Shown here in pieces: positions 33,571 to 45,200 of a stretch of 64,000 nt of DNA. Each line of letters begins with the position of its first letter. Position 1 is the first letter of the stretch. The notes under the pieces are model-generated. The model did no database searches and had not been told where the DNA came from. It saw only the letters and a list, made by a program, of their open reading frames with translations. The position numbers and the translations under genes are program-made. Source of the stretch: Helopsaltes ochotensis (lineage: Eukaryota > Chordata > Aves > Passeriformes > Locustellidae); contig VXBM01000026.1 of NCBI GenBank assembly GCA_013400155.1, forward strand, positions 909,936-973,935, in the 5' to 3' direction.

Positions 33571-34890
33571 CTGGGAATAACAAGTAGTATGTTTTTTAGT
33601 GGATGCTGAGTAACTGATACATTTTTGGTACTACAAACCATAAAAGAAATATTGAGATTTTTCTTGGCCAGACATCGTAAGGATCCTTCTTCTGCCATTC
33701 CAGACTGCAGCATGGGTGTGTAACAGGAACCTGATGTACACTATGCTGGCAAGAGGTCAGCCTTGCTAATGGATGCTGCACAGAACTGTGCCAGCATGTC
33801 AGGATATTGATCCAGAAAAGCACTCAACTTATGCTATGGTTGTCCATGACCTTAGAGAAGAACAGATGAAAATACTCATCACTACCACTACAGGCATTTT
33901 CTAAAAGCATCATTTAATTGCTGTGATATTCTTGGAGCAGGCGTGACCAAACTATCAATTCTCAGGAGTGCTCATTGAGCATCAACACCTCTTAGCAGAG
34001 GATTCCTACTCATTTTTCAGTACAGAGCATGGTCTTGCTGCATGGCGGAGACAATTTTTCAGGTCAATGAAACTTTCAGAAGTGTGTGGACAAATGTTCA
34101 AGTTTTTCTGAGCATCAGAAAAGTGATAAGGAGATAAGTCTGTCTTAAGCAACCTGAATAACATGTCATTCAGGAATTTACACAGAAAAGAGTATAGGAA
34201 CTTTAAATTTATAAATAAAAACATTTCAATAATGATCTCAAAATTGGCCAATGAATTTCAAGACCTGAGTCATTTTAGAATAGCTACACACTTAATTGAA
34301 TTCACTAACATGTCCTGCTCTGAAAGAGAATGAAAGAAATGAAGAACTTTTGACATACAACACACATATATTTTTTAAATATATATTCTTTCTATATACT
34401 ATATATTAATGAGAAGAGCTGCCACTCTTCATAATTCAAAACTATTTCTGAAGAACAAATTCTTAGGAGATGGTCAATTACATTTAGATTATCATCAGTC
34501 TTATTCAACATTTTCAAGGAGTTTTATTTGAAAATAAGCATAATTCTCCCCCAAGAAAACCAGCAAAAGCTACTGAGTTTTTGAAATATGGCTGTTTCTA
34601 GAAAGCAGGTCATGTGGAACTGAATTCTATCAAACTACTAAATGCTAGTAAAATATATTGTTTTGCAGTCATACACAAGAAATAGCATCCATCTTAAGTA
34701 CTATTTCAGTATTATAATTCTAAAATATTAGTAAAGGATTCATGTTGAATTACATGAAACAGAAACAAGTCCAACTAAAGCAAAAGAAACCAGAACAAAA
34801 TCAGCAAAGAATTCTTCTACCGAATTGAATTTACTATGTTGGGATGACAACCTTTTAAAATGTCTTCACCACTGAAGTCTACTTTGTTAC

Positions 34891-34977
34891 AGCAAGTCCA
34901 AACTTCTGTATAGGTCCGTATTTTTCTACGTATTTTTCGTAAGTTCTTAAATGAGGTCTGATTTTACTCAAGCATAC
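34891..34977 (-). pseudogene. RNF125: RNF125 relic exon 3
   Basis: Acceptor ctgctcAG|G follows a pyrimidine-rich tract. Twenty-nine codons are open and about 15 of the first 26 residues are identical to human RNF125 by eye. The last zinc ligand of the C2HC finger, Cys in R-T-C, is Tyr here (R-T-Y). The donor GCT|GTAACA is weak. Confidence 0.85.
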
Positions 34978-35836
34978 CTGAGCAGTGAGAAGCAGCAGCT
35001 TGTTATGTTTTATACCATGACTCATTCATGCTAAATCATTGCTCAATATATCCTAATTCAAACCTTATTACAACATTGTGGCTATACCTAGGGAAGAATC
35101 TCCTTTGATTACTGGCTCAGTTCCTCAAGCATTTTATTACTAGGTCAGTATTGCATATAACATTCAGCTTAAAAAAGAAAAGTCCATTTGGGTGAAGTAA
35201 TTATTAGTTTGTGGTGAATTTGCTTGTCCATTATGTCAGCTCTTAATATTTTTAAACTAAATCTGTAAGGCAAAAGGGAAAAAATTTTACTTTGGAGAGA
35301 GGGACCCTCCAAGATCACATCTGGCTTGTTTTTTGTGATGAAAATCTAGACCAACTGTACTAAAAGCAAAAAACATTCCAATATGAGGGCCTGATTCTGA
35401 CCTCAGCATAGCCTTCAGCCAAACTTCCTTACAGATTCATTAAGGATAATTGGGGTTTGATATTGCTGCTGCTACTGGCTGTCTGATTTCCATGAACTCA
35501 GAACCTCCATATACTAGTGAAATGCTATACTTCTGATGAAGCACAATCATGAAGTATTTTTTATGTCCTTTATCCAGTTGAAGCCAATGTAGTAGGTCAA
35601 GAAGATTCAGCTCCCATGGGTTTAGGTCTGAGCTTAATATTTGCAATGGCACTGGTAGAATCCTTTGGAGCTCTTTTAGGTATGAGCTTGATGATTACAA
35701 AAACTTATTCTTCCATCATTACACTGGTGGAAGTTCTGTTTATACCTGTCATTAAAAAGGGATCTTAATAGTGTTAGTTCTCATGCATGGATACATCTCT
35801 GGAATTATTTAACAGTTAGTGTTCAAGGCTGCAAAC

Positions 35837-35987
35837 CCATGTTTTGCATTCTGTTCTATTTCAGTATGTACTTTCTGTCTTGGCAATATCAGTGGCTGAA
35901 ATTCCTTCAGAAGGAAGACAAGTGCAGCAGTAAGGACACATCTATGCCATATTCTTTAAACTTGCAGAAATACAGATACGACAGAGT
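35837..35987 (-). pseudogene. RNF125: RNF125 relic exon 2
   Basis: Acceptor gtatAG|A then CTCTGTCGT. The RING cysteines in LCRIC and CPYC remain. Between them the Trp codon TGG is TAG, a premature stop. After ATDIAK the reading frame is lost through small deletions, with a TGA soon after. The donor region is ATGG|GTTTGC. Nucleotide similarity to the mammalian exon stays high through the LPSEG segment. Confidence 0.85.
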
Positions 35988-36465
35988 CTATACATAGAAA
36001 GAAACAAACCCAAATGCTTTAAAATAAGCTTTCAATAAGGCAGGGTGTATAAAAAAGAATAAACATTTTGCACCACGTCATCCCTGGTGTAACAGGCAGG
36101 ATATTTGTTCTTCTTAGAATATGTTGTTAAGATTATGCTAATTGGTCCTGCAGCCCTGCTTACATCAAGGTGAGTGCTGAAAGCAGACAAGCTGAGCCTC
36201 CTGGCAGCACCAAAATGCACAATGAGTGTGAGGATTCACTGAGAGCAGAAGTGAGGAACTCATTCTCCATGAGTGAAGCAAAGCCTATAGCAAATAATTT
36301 CAAAACCTGACATCAAAGCAAAGATTATTTCATTTTTGTCGTGTTGCTGCTGGACAATGTCACAAATATGTACATGATCAGCTTGCTGAAAGTCTTCCTG
36401 AGCCCAGAAACAGAAGAATACTTTATGCTGTTCCTATAAGGGACAACCATTTTGGGGTTGTCCTT

Positions 36466-36523
36466 TGCTGGGCCAAGAGCTGGACTCTATGATCCTGTGG
36501 GTCCCTTTAACCTCAGGATAACG
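36466..36523 (+). mobile_element. CR1 LINE tail fragment
   Basis: Short piece 'gagctggactctatgatcct' followed by 'gtgggtccctttaacctcag', typical of the end of several CR1 subfamilies. Confidence 0.7.
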
Positions 36524-38435
36524 ATGCAGGTTGTTGAGACAAGGCAATTTCTCCAACACATGATGAAGTCAGGAGATGGAGAGTTATACCGGGGCTTTAG
36601 GCAGCAGTTGCAGGGGAAGTGTCAGGCTGCTGCATGGCAAGCGGTTCTTTGATTTAGCCACCTCGGGTCTGGCTTGGGTAAAGGCATACCTGCCTCTGGG
36701 AGTATTTTAGCCACGCCTCTGGTTTTAGGAATAACCGCAAATTGAATTAGTGGTCACTAATTCAGCTGCTTTTGAAAGCTTTTTTCAGCTTTTGTCAAAT
36801 TTGTCAGATATGATGGATAAGCTTTCGTGAATTTTCTTGCGGAGATGTAGAAAAAACATTGCTGCCCTTAAAGTGTCTGAGCACTATTGAAAACCCCTGG
36901 TGCTAATGGGAGAGGAAAAAGGCCTTCCTTACTGCTTTCCATCATGTCGAGATAGGTATCTGAAGCTCAAAATAACAGCTTGGGGCTGCATGGAAGGACA
37001 AAAGAAAAGATGCACATTGACTGACTCACGGACAGCCCCTCTGGCTTTGGAGGATCTGAAAGAAGCTGTTGTACCAGACTGCAGCCTTCAGTGTATCACA
37101 CTTTTCCTCAGATATTTCTACTCAGTTGGCCATTTTAGAGCGAATCCACCTGTTTCCCCCATTGCTAAAATGCCAGTCTTTGCACCAGAACTGCTAAGGC
37201 AGGAGTCCACATTGCTCTCACCATCTCTGCTATGTAGAAGGCAGCTCCGGCAGAGAGTGGGGTTGGATGCTGAGGCAAAACCTCAAACCACTGAAAAAAA
37301 ACCTGCCAAGCTTGCCAGAGCACTCTGCAACAGCATTTCTAACATACTTAACAGCCTGTGATCGATCTATAGGAGGATTTCAGATGTAATCTCTTCTTTG
37401 GAAGCCACCATCATCTATTGCTCCACGGAGCCATATAAAATACAGTCAAAGCCTAAGTCAGACAAAGGGTGGTATTTGGTTATTTCACAGAAGTATAAAT
37501 GATTGCACAAGGTGCAAATAGGGTACAGCAGAGACCCAACATGCTCCCTGTCCAAGGATAAACTCTGAATTGTTACACACTGTTTGCCCTCAGGCAGGTT
37601 TTAACTTAGATCATTCCTGTGCTTTAGACAGGGTTGAAAAGGTTTCTTTGTTTCCCTGAGGAACAGATGAATCTTCTATAAATAACCCTGTACAAGGTTC
37701 GCAAATGCTATCTGAGAGCTTTCCCCTTTTAATGTAACAGAATATAAAATCAGATTACCCTTTGCCAGTTTGTTCACCCTCCCTTTAAAACCGTCAGTAG
37801 CAGGAAAAAGAATTGATATAAAGGGTAGAAGGATTGGTGAACAACTGCACTCATGCATTATATGCAAATAGTCTTTTGCTGTTAGCCAGTGATTTCTTCA
37901 CTTGACCAGAAAAACAATTCGCAAAAATTTCAGGTTCATCCTCAAAAACCCCTCCATCCTTAACCCAATTTATCACTTTGTTCGCTCAGACTGCACCTAA
38001 ATACATAAAACAAGTAAACACAAAACCCCACAGTGCACATAGATTAAATAAAACCAAAGTATTTCAGGATATTGACTCTGAACACTGCTAAAGCTGTACA
38101 ATTTTTTCCCTTCCTACCTAGCCTCCAAACAATTGCCATGAATCTCTAGCCAGAGGCTGCCTAACACTTCCCAAATCCAACAAAAGCTAATACATTTGTT
38201 CATCTAGGATATACTGAGGCTGCTCTAAGCAAGTGCACTTTTAGACATGCATGCATATATTTGTGTGTCTCAGCTCAGGAGTACCTAATTTTCCACAATC
38301 TGTAACCTGGCATAAATAGTGAAAACAAGCCCCTCCAGATGAATAGCGGAAAAGGCGTAACTGCTTAGCCAGATCCCTGTTGGGGAGGAACACTGCAAAG
38401 CTGACTAAGCTTCTGAGGCCAACAAGTGATCCTGG
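36524..38435. other. Unassigned sequence
   Basis: No gene, RNA or element recognised. A plus-strand frame of 153 codons (36900-37361) has no recognisable domain and no splice context, so I do not call it. Confidence 0.5.
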
Positions 38436-39292
38436 TGTTATAGATGAATGGAGTAATTAGTGTTTTATTCGATATAGTTGATGTATAATAGTAAAATAAT
38501 GCTATGCTTGGGCTAACATAAAATGATAAAATAACCAGGGGAACTGAGACTACTGAGAGGCTACGTCATCTTTCCCTGAAATATTACCTACACCAGAATG
38601 AAAGAAAACACCCTTTTGCATCTGGATAAAGGGAGAGTCAGTTGGGAGCAGAGTAATACAAGAACCCATTAAGTCCTTGAATGGAGGGTGGTGGGGAAGG
38701 ACTGACAAACCATCTACAGCAGAGAAAAGACTCGATGATGTTGGCCAGGTGTGTGATTGGACCTGAATCAGTGGAGAGTTGCATATGAATTAACAGTTCC
38801 AGTAAACCAAATCAAGCAGATACTCCCTCCCAAAATAACTGTTTACTGGAATGAAGAAAGAAAAGTTAGCTACTCATCCATCCAATCCGTGCCAGGTGTG
38901 CCATCGAACCTAGATTGTCAGAGATGCATCTGAATGTCTGGTTCCACCTGCACAAATCAAGCAGCTACTCCTTCCTCTAAATGCCATTTACCAGAGAAAA
39001 GACGCTACATGAATATGTGTAGAAACCATTTTAGACTAAGAAATGCGAGATGACACATAGCCCAGCCGGGGAAAAACTGTATAAAAGCAAGCCCCCAAAA
39101 GACTGCATTTGTGAACCTAGGGGGACAACTTAGACCATTGTGCTAGTCCGTGGTTCACCCGGTTCCGATCACCTGGCTTGGAGCTGATTTCGTTCATGGC
39201 TGTTCAAATTTTATAGCAAAATTTCTAAGTTTTATAATTAAATTTCTTAACAAAATCTTTATAAATTTTAATTGGTGATTTTATTTATAACA
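38436..39292 (+). mobile_element. Probable solo LTR (about 857 bp), plus orientation
   Basis: The block begins TGTTATA and ends TATAACA, a perfect 7-bp terminal inverted repeat with TG...CA ends. It has LTR architecture on the plus strand: a TATA box (tgtataaaagc, about 39080-39090), then a C-rich stretch and a GC-richer R region (ccgtggttcacccggttccg), then an A/T-rich tail with ATTAAA. No second LTR or retroviral gene is nearby. The 5-bp flanks (cctgg and ttgga) do not match, so a target duplication is not shown. The length and the TGTTATA end resemble ERVL-type avian LTRs, but the family is not assigned. Confidence 0.7.
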
Positions 39293-42200
39293 TTGGAAAC
39301 AAAGGAGCTCAGAAACATGCAAGGAAGCCTTTTGTCCTTTTTTCTCATTTTTCTCCCCCTGGAATTATTCCTGAACACTGGCTTAAATGACACTTCTGCC
39401 TGCCATGATCTGCAAAGTAGGCCTGTGCTAAGTATACCAGCCTTGGAAAGGGAGTAACTGTCAAACACAGATGTAACTGACAAGGCATTTAAAATAGTGG
39501 TAGGCAGAGGTAGGTTATCTCAAATGATTCAGTCACTGATTACTTTCAAAAACACATTTCCATTAGCACTAGAGATGGTGTTTTCTCAGGTGTGGGCAGC
39601 TGTGGCCCACATTCCTTGTACCAGCATGACGGACCATCGACAACCTCTGTCAAAGAAAATAGGGAAAGACTTAATGGCTAAATGTTACAAACAATGACAA
39701 CAGATATTTCAGAGAAATTTGTTTTGCTCTATTTGTCTCATTTTTGTCTGTTTTCAGCCTGTTATTTCTTTACCCAGTACTCTGATGATAGCTATGATGG
39801 GGATGTCTGTGGCAAATGACAAGATAGGGCAAGAGAAGATATGAGACATGTCCTTGTGTTGGTTAATTGACACAAATGTAGGTTAATTTTTGTGAAAGTT
39901 AAGGTGCTCAAGGAGTGCTGAGCTGTGGAAACAAAGCTGTGATTTTTCTTGTCATATTCTCTCATGTCATTCATCCTTGTGCATGAAGCTTCTCTGCCCA
40001 CAGTGGAAGTGAGTGCTGAAGCCAAGCAAAAATCATGGAAGGAATTGAACTTGTACAAACATCACACAGTGACCTTAATGCAGTTGTCAAAGCAATCTAC
40101 CAAAGCAACTGTTGGGTTAGTTTTGCTTCTGATGAAGAAAAAGAAAAGCAGATCCCTTCTAGGTGTCCTCAGGCATGTGAACACTCAAAGAACAAAGATA
40201 GTGTTCTACTTGTCTCTGCAGGCACTAGAAAATATATGATACATTCAGTAATGCATATAAGTGTTTTGGGATCTGTCTAAGCTCTTCTCATTTGGCTAAA
40301 AGTTGTATCTGCCCTATTAAATACAGTTGGAATAGGCTGCAATATCTTTTGGGCAGTGTCTTTTTTATGATGACAGAATATTATTTTTTATTATTGAGAA
40401 AATTTGAATATAGAATCATAAAAAACTAATATCTGGGAATTTATTAATATATTTTCCAGTATCCAATGTATTTTCTGCAACTTGATATTTTTACAGAAGC
40501 TAAGTCAAGTATGACCCACTTTTGAATAAGAAATAAAATGGAAAATGCAGTAGATTTGGCACCTCCAAGATGAAAGCATCAACACAATCAGTTATCTTTC
40601 AGGTTGCATCTGGCCTGCAGTAAAACTAGTAATCTCTGTCAAAGTGATTTTCTTGGAAATTTCCATCACAGATTTGGTTTTGGAGAAGTTATCAGTATTT
40701 TCTGGGCCCCAAACTCTGCAGTGATTATTATCTCATATAAACAGCCTTTACAATCATGTTATTGACTTGCTAAATCAAACATGTAGTGACAGCAGAAGGA
40801 CAGGAATATTTCTTGTGCTTGCTATTTACTCCTATGCTACTCTCCTGATGAATAATAAAAGCAGATCTAAGAAGAATTGTATGTCATCTTAGGTAAAACC
40901 CACAAAAACCAGGATAGCAGCATGCTTCGTTACAGAAACTGCAACAAACTATGTTCAGCACTTGTGAAATCTTGTCAGTCAGAATCAAATCAATTAATTT
41001 CCTCTGACAGCTACTGGTTTCCTTTAGTATCCAGTAAGTCATGAGGAAAATAGTAATACCCTGCCACTGGCTGGACTCTAATTTTGTCCATTAGTGCATT
41101 ACATTTGGTGTCACTTGGTTAAGATTTAGATCTGAATTACACCCGAATTCAATTTCTTTGCATATGACTGCATTAATAATCTAATGTGATAAAAAGGTCG
41201 TTAGCTACTGTAAGATAATTAAATGCAAAGATTATTAAAAAAAATCAATCAGTGATTAAATCTGTAGAGTTTTCTTCTGGTAAATCACACATGCAGTTAA
41301 AATCTGACTTAATGTAAGAATGAATAATATACGGAAAGCATTAAATCAGTAAGGTTAAGAGTAAAGATCATAAAAAAAAAAACAAAACAGACCAACAAAC
41401 CAACATTAAAATACCCATCAAATAAGCCCTTAAGTGCCTGTCAATAATATGTGAAAACAGAAATGGCATTGTCATTGTTGACATGAAGAATGAAAGTCTC
41501 ATAAAGATAGTGGTAAAACTGCATTAGGGATTTCAGGGATTATTGACAATATTTTTCCAGTACTTAATAGATGGCACACATGGAAACCTGATTGTGGTGG
41601 GAAGGGCTGGAATGAGCACCGGGCTGCAAGACTGTGGTGGCCTGAAGACACAATGCTCACAACCAATTACATCAAATGAGGTCACACGGAGCACAGGCTC
41701 AGCCAAGCTCTGTTAGATGTGTTTACGGCTGAGTAGGCATTTACAGATGTGTTTGCATTTACTGAGGATTCACACATACAAATAAATTCTACATTTGCCT
41801 GATTTTAAGTTTCCTAGAAAAAAATTAGTTAAGAAATAAGGAAAACTGAGGAATGTGTTCGATGAGAAAAATAACAATATTAATGAAAATTAGGGTGTGT
41901 ATCAGAAGACTTCATTACATGGTGTCAAGCAGTATTTTAAATATTAAAATGAAGAATTTTGTTTAAAGCCTTTTCTGGAAAAGGAAGGAAAGACAATAGT
42001 TAGAAGTAGATAGCAAATATAAATATGTCAATAAAAATTACCACACAAATCCAAAAAAAATTCAAGCCTAGTAAAATGAGGGATAACAAAAGGAAATCTA
42101 AAGTAGAAACAAAAGAAGGTAAAACTGCTGGTAAGATTTGGTGCTAGATTGATAGAAGAGTGTTAATGTGAGCTACAGTATTTGGTAAGGAGCAAAAGGA

Positions 42201-45200
42201 TGTGTTTACATCTGATCAGGGTACTGGATAATTTGCTAGGCCAAAATGGAAATGTAAATTTTTAACTTCATTAATAAAAATTCTAAAAATAAATAAGTAT
42301 TCTAAAAGGAAGGGAGAACTTTCATACAATAACCCCAGATGAACTGGCTGAAGAGTTTTCTGTCTTGATGTTAATCATTGTTAATAATTCTGAGCATGCA
42401 ATGGAAGTCCTCCAATGCTGGACTCAAACAATGTTTTGACCCCATCAGTTACAAAATGTAAAATATGAACTGCCATCAATAAAAGTATATTGATGCCCAC
42501 TAACTTGATTTTAGAAACAGGACTTGGCAAGCTCAATTCAGGTTGTACTCTGATGAACTTCAGTTATAATTGGGTTTTGTAATTGTGCTGAGGTAATACA
42601 CTTCTATAGGCTATTTAAGTTAGTCTTTCATGGTCTTCAAATTAATATAAATTAACATTATATAATATAAATGAGATACCTGGGAAACAAGAAATGCTGT
42701 ATGGCAGATCTTACAAAGCAGCATCAGAAACATACATATCTGACCTTACCATAGGTAATATTTTTATGGACATTGTGGAAACAAATATACAACCACCAAG
42801 TGAGTGTATTTGCAGATGCTGGAAGCGGAGATGAAGGGATAAATCACGATGGCAATGTAGATTGCACAGCACAATCTGGATTCCAGAATAAATTGGACCC
42901 ATTCAGAGAAAGCAGATACTAAAATGTCAAGTGCAATCTCATATATCCAGGGGAAAAAAATGTGTGCTATACTTCTGGAAGATTAACTAGTGGCTGAACA
43001 CAACCTGGCAGCAGGGTGGAGAAGCAGCTTGCACTTCCCTGGTAGCTCTGCTATCAACGAAGCCAAATGACTTCTGATGGGAAAACCAACAGTACAAGCT
43101 GAAAAATAGGATATTTATTGCATTGGATTCACTGCTCTGAAATACAGAGCAAGTGAAAGAAACTCTGCTAGTGCAACTTGACTAATATTTTTTCTTACCC
43201 AAAGCATAGCATACATCAGACAACCTGTGCCCACAGATAATCTGCACAACGACAAGGGGATAATCGAAGGGGATGAGAAACAGGGCAATGTTTCCCAAGC
43301 AGAGGATATGGCATACATTCTGGTGTAATCTGAGCATGCATATAATGAACATTGGTGTTAAACCACAGGTCACTTTCCCACCCACACAGAAGCCGTGGTT
43401 TTACAGTTGAGGATACATGTTGAAGCACAACAAGGGATGTTTGTTGATAGACCCGAAAAGAGCACACCAAGCTGCCTTTCCTCTTTGTTCCCTTGTCCTA
43501 GTTGAAAATGCTAAGGTTGTAGAGGATTTCCTCATATGAGTTTCCTGTCATTTATGCAAGTCAGAAAGAGGCAAGGATTTCCTACTCCCAAAAAGGAGAC
43601 ATTACAGCATGCATGTATGTCAGGCAGCAGTGCTGTTGCCTGGAAATGTGAATTTTAATTTCAGTGAACTTATTTATGTCATGACCCTTCATCTATTTAC
43701 CTGATTTTAATGACACTATTATATGAGAAACTAATCCCTGACAATTATATTACTTGGTGTAACTTTCTAAAACCTTAATGTCTTAACCTTTGTTAGAGTG
43801 AGTCATACAATTAAGTAATTGGGTAAGGTCAATTGAAGTAGACACATAGTGCCTGGTTTTCACCAGGCATGTGTAGACATGAAGCTGGTTTTATAAAATC
43901 GTGGTGCAATTTCTACCTTCGACTTGTACCTTGAGAAACTGTAGTTCCTCCAGGGAAAACCCTTCTGAATAAGAAAAGATGGCTGAAAAGATAAGCCATG
44001 TAAGTACCAATGTCTTTAATGGCTAGGATTTTAAGAGAAGGTTTAAAATCCTTTTGTTAATTTATGAAATCACTTCTTTCATGGCAAAGTGGCAATACAG
44101 TGCCCCAAATTTACTTTTTGGTATCAAATTATAGGAAAACTTTTGAAACTTCCTTCAGTATTTTGATTTCCCCATTCCTTCTATTTGCCTCAAGCTCCGA
44201 TCCTATCTGTAGGATAGGAGTCTTCCACACAGATTCATTGACCACCCCACTGCAGCCATGAGAACCTTCTCTCCTGCCTTTCACTTACCCCCAGAATATT
44301 GTTCTGTCATCCTCATCTAACAGAGATTTGAGTCCAATGCTTTTTCTTGCAGTATAATCCTTCCAAGTCCAGCTTTCCTTTACCTACCCTTCAGTTTCCT
44401 CTGAAGAAACTTCTCCTGGGAAGGAACCAGCAGGCCTGAGTTGGTGCCTAGCTGAGGGATCCAGACAGTTTGATTGATCCACCAGGCTGGGCTTTTGGAA
44501 AGTGAACCAGAGTGAAAAGAGGCCCTAGGGAATCATGAATAGGAGGGAAAGGGGAAGCAAGCTATCACAAAAACTTCAAATTGCCTTACAAGGGCATAGC
44601 CACAGCAATCACACTCAGATTAGTGCCATTACACCTCTTTGCCAGACTCAGGAGCACATGATGACTTTGATGAAGTATAGTAGGTGTAGAACTAACAGTT
44701 AATTTCTGTTCCTCAAGAAATGACCTCATTAATTTTTTTCCCCTTAAATAGGAACAAGAGTTGAAATTTTGAAATCTCCTACCAGCTGGCATTTTGGAGG
44801 TAGAAAAAGTCAGGAATATGAAAAACCTTTCTGAATTAGATAGAACTACAAATACAAAAATTTAAGCAGGTTGTTTAGAAGTGGTTGGAAAGTTTGGATT
44901 TTACCTTGCCATGTCTAGTATAGGACAAAATACATGAAAGAAAAAGTGATTATATCCTCTAGTCAGAGCTTTCTAATTTGGGAACCAGTATTGTCATGCT
45001 GAATCTATCACACTCCTTTCCTTCCTCCATTTTCCTTCCTTCCCAAACAGCAGAAATATAATTATAAATTCAGTTCTAGTTCTTAGTAGGGAGGATGGTT
45101 CTGTCATGTGTTTGCATTATGCTGTCTGGAAGCTGCTAGAGTGGAGTGCTCTGATTTTATATGCACTTTGACCCCCATCTCTCCCCAAGCTGAGGTCTAT

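Larger units (their letters stand above)
33484..35987 (-). pseudogene. RNF125: RNF125 relic: in-place (unitary) pseudogene, exons 2-4 recognised
   Basis: Three minus-strand blocks match successive exons of RNF125 and sit between RNF138 and TRAPPC8, where RNF125 lies in human. Exon 2 (35837-35987) keeps LCRICI, CPYC and LPSEG but has TAG where the ligase has Trp, then loses frame. Exon 3 (34891-34977) reads VCLSKIRPHLRTYEKY and EKYGPIQ, with the zinc-ligand Cys changed to Tyr. Exon 4 (33484-33570) keeps the outline of the C2H2 finger but has Phe for its first Cys and a one-base shift just after the first zinc His. Splice sites are recognisable at all three, so this is not a processed copy. Exons 1, 5 and 6 were not found. 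In mammals RNF125 is a myristoylated RING E3 ligase that ubiquitinates RIG-I, MDA5 and MAVS and damps interferon induction. The family match rests on my memory of the human protein. Confidence 0.85.

Noticed and set aside
36900..37361. 153-codon plus-strand frame
   Set aside because: No family resemblance and no exon signals.
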